Assembly: GCA_043744275.1 (NCBI GenBank) | Contig: JAYTUY010000306.1 | Span: 1-40,667 of the forward strand | DNA from: JAAFJT01 sp043744275 | GTDB lineage: Bacteria; Bacteroidota; Bacteroidia; Chitinophagales; Saprospiraceae | DNA length: 40,667 bases | Direction of reading: 5' to 3' | In this document: positions 40,465 to 40,667 of the stretch, one piece after another | Position numbering within the stretch: the first letter of the stretch is position 1 | Layout: every line of letters starts with the position of its first letter | The notes under the pieces: generated by a model | Databases searched by the model: none | What the model saw: the letters and a program-made list of their open reading frames with translations, nothing else | What the model was told of the DNA's origin: nothing | Position numbers and translations under genes: made by a program

Positions 40465-40667
40465 TTACCCAACTCGTACATGACGGGGCGACTGCAAAAT
40501 TTGGCGAAGCTTCGCTTTCGCTCGTGAATATTGCGATTTTGAAGTCGCTTCCGTCACGCCAAGGATTTCACCGATTTCCTCGTGGTCATAACCTTCCATA
40601 GCATAAAGAGAAAAAACGACTCGATACCCTTCTGGTAGCTGCATAATCGCTTTTTGTATCAATTCAA
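40465..40667 (-). CDS. ECF RNA polymerase sigma factor, C-terminal part
   Basis: 67 residues visible; the 5' end lies beyond the window. The frame is open to the last base. Sigma-70 region 4 is clear: IMQLPEGYRVVFSLYAMEGYDHEEIGEILGVTEATSKSQYSRAKAKLRQIL, in which GYDHEEIGEILGVTEATSKS is the helix-turn-helix that contacts the -35 element. It is the first gene of an operon with the putative anti-sigma and the DUF4097-like protein. Confidence 0.93.
   Translation of the reverse strand, partial: ELIQKAIMQLPEGYRVVFSLYAMEGYDHEEIGEILGVTEATSKSQYSRAKAKLRQILQSPRHVRVG

Larger units (their letters stand above)
1..40667. repeat. Dispersed motif TACTGAGGGG(G)TA, 36 copies
   Basis: Core ACTGAGGGG. + copies start at 46, 1626, 1797, 3788, 4459, 8909, 10223, 11696, 12779, 13607, 14260, 16672, 17623, 19252, 22129, 24313, 26988, 27117, 28834, 32158, 33129, 36408, 39197, 39892, 40267. 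- copies (CCCCTCAGT on +) start at 5316, 8217, 10037, 11399, 17212, 18106, 23131, 25929, 28156, 36567, 37822. The G-tract runs from 4 to 7. Best-conserved flanks are 5' TA and 3' (G)TA, giving a weak dyad ATAC...GTAT. Near-variants lie at 4976, 6641, 14666, 21789 and 28921. Most copies are inside genes and in frame. Counted by eye, so one or two may be missed. Function unknown. Confidence 0.93.

Noticed and set aside
1..40667. Dispersed ACTGAGGGG copies as transcription terminators
   Set aside because: Most lie inside open reading frames, have no T-run and only a 4-bp dyad.

Overview
The window looks like a piece of a Bacteroidota chromosome (roughly 37-38% GC). Reasons: several promoters of the Bacteroidota type (TTTG about 19-21 nt upstream of TAnnTTTG), a secreted protein with a type IX secretion C-terminal sorting domain, Bacteroidota-style lipoproteins, a glycine-rich single-RRM protein, a Na+/H+-type membrane pyrophosphatase and a Zn-ligand-less Tgt. 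No rRNA or phage is seen. The finer lineage (Saprospiria, Chitinophagia or similar) cannot be fixed from the sequence alone.

Layout. 1-8.6 kb: RRM protein (-), periplasmic trehalase, T9SS cargo, aldose 1-epimerase, PnuC and the 2-oxoglutarate dehydrogenase E1 subunit. 8.6-14.6 kb: DUF3089 lipoprotein (-), a palindromic 42-bp repeat array, glycogen branching enzyme, then a DUF4350-MoxR pair. 14.7-17.3 kb: tRNA-Cys followed by an AT-rich pair of unrecognised genes and a glucosaminidase-like membrane protein. 17.3-28.9 kb: vWA/YfbK-like protein, H+/Na+-pyrophosphatase, PurU, Tgt, LptF/G-type permease, TPR protein, PlsC-like acyltransferase. 28.9-35.6 kb is accessory: a mer-like metal-resistance module with a divergent MerR regulator, a DUF5694 protein, a second 42-bp repeat array, a histone-tail-like protein, a truncated gene, two tiny genes and a complete EcoRI-type restriction-modification pair. 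35.6-40.7 kb (all -): ECF sigma factor (cut by the window end), its putative anti-sigma partner, a surface beta-solenoid-like protein, a beta-CASP metallo-hydrolase and the DUF58 protein that usually sits beside MoxR.

The most unusual signal is a short dispersed motif, TACTGAGGGG(G)TA. I count 36 copies of its 9-base core ACTGAGGGG by eye (25 on +, 11 on -), about one per 1.1 kb, where base composition predicts about 0.1. It lies mostly inside core genes, always in frame, with a variable G-tract (4-7). It is missing from the two stretches that look horizontally acquired. It behaves like a genome-wide signal (uptake sequence, Chi/KOPS-type motif or similar) that I do not recognise.

Second, the accessory block at 28.9-31.9 kb has an integron-cassette-like architecture. 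Two gene cassettes each begin with GTT and end with AAC, with cassette-specific complementary ends. They are separated by fold-back elements sharing a conserved TTTTGCCAAACCCC segment. No integrase is in the window. Third, three copies of an 18-bp perfect-arm palindrome TTAGAACAnnTGTTCTAA stand in the 500-bp region before the LptF/G-type gene. Other points of note are a probable nonsense mutation in a ynfA-like gene, a catalytic Glu-to-Gln change in the glucosaminidase, and an EcoRI-type system with inverted gene order and two tiny genes on its tail.
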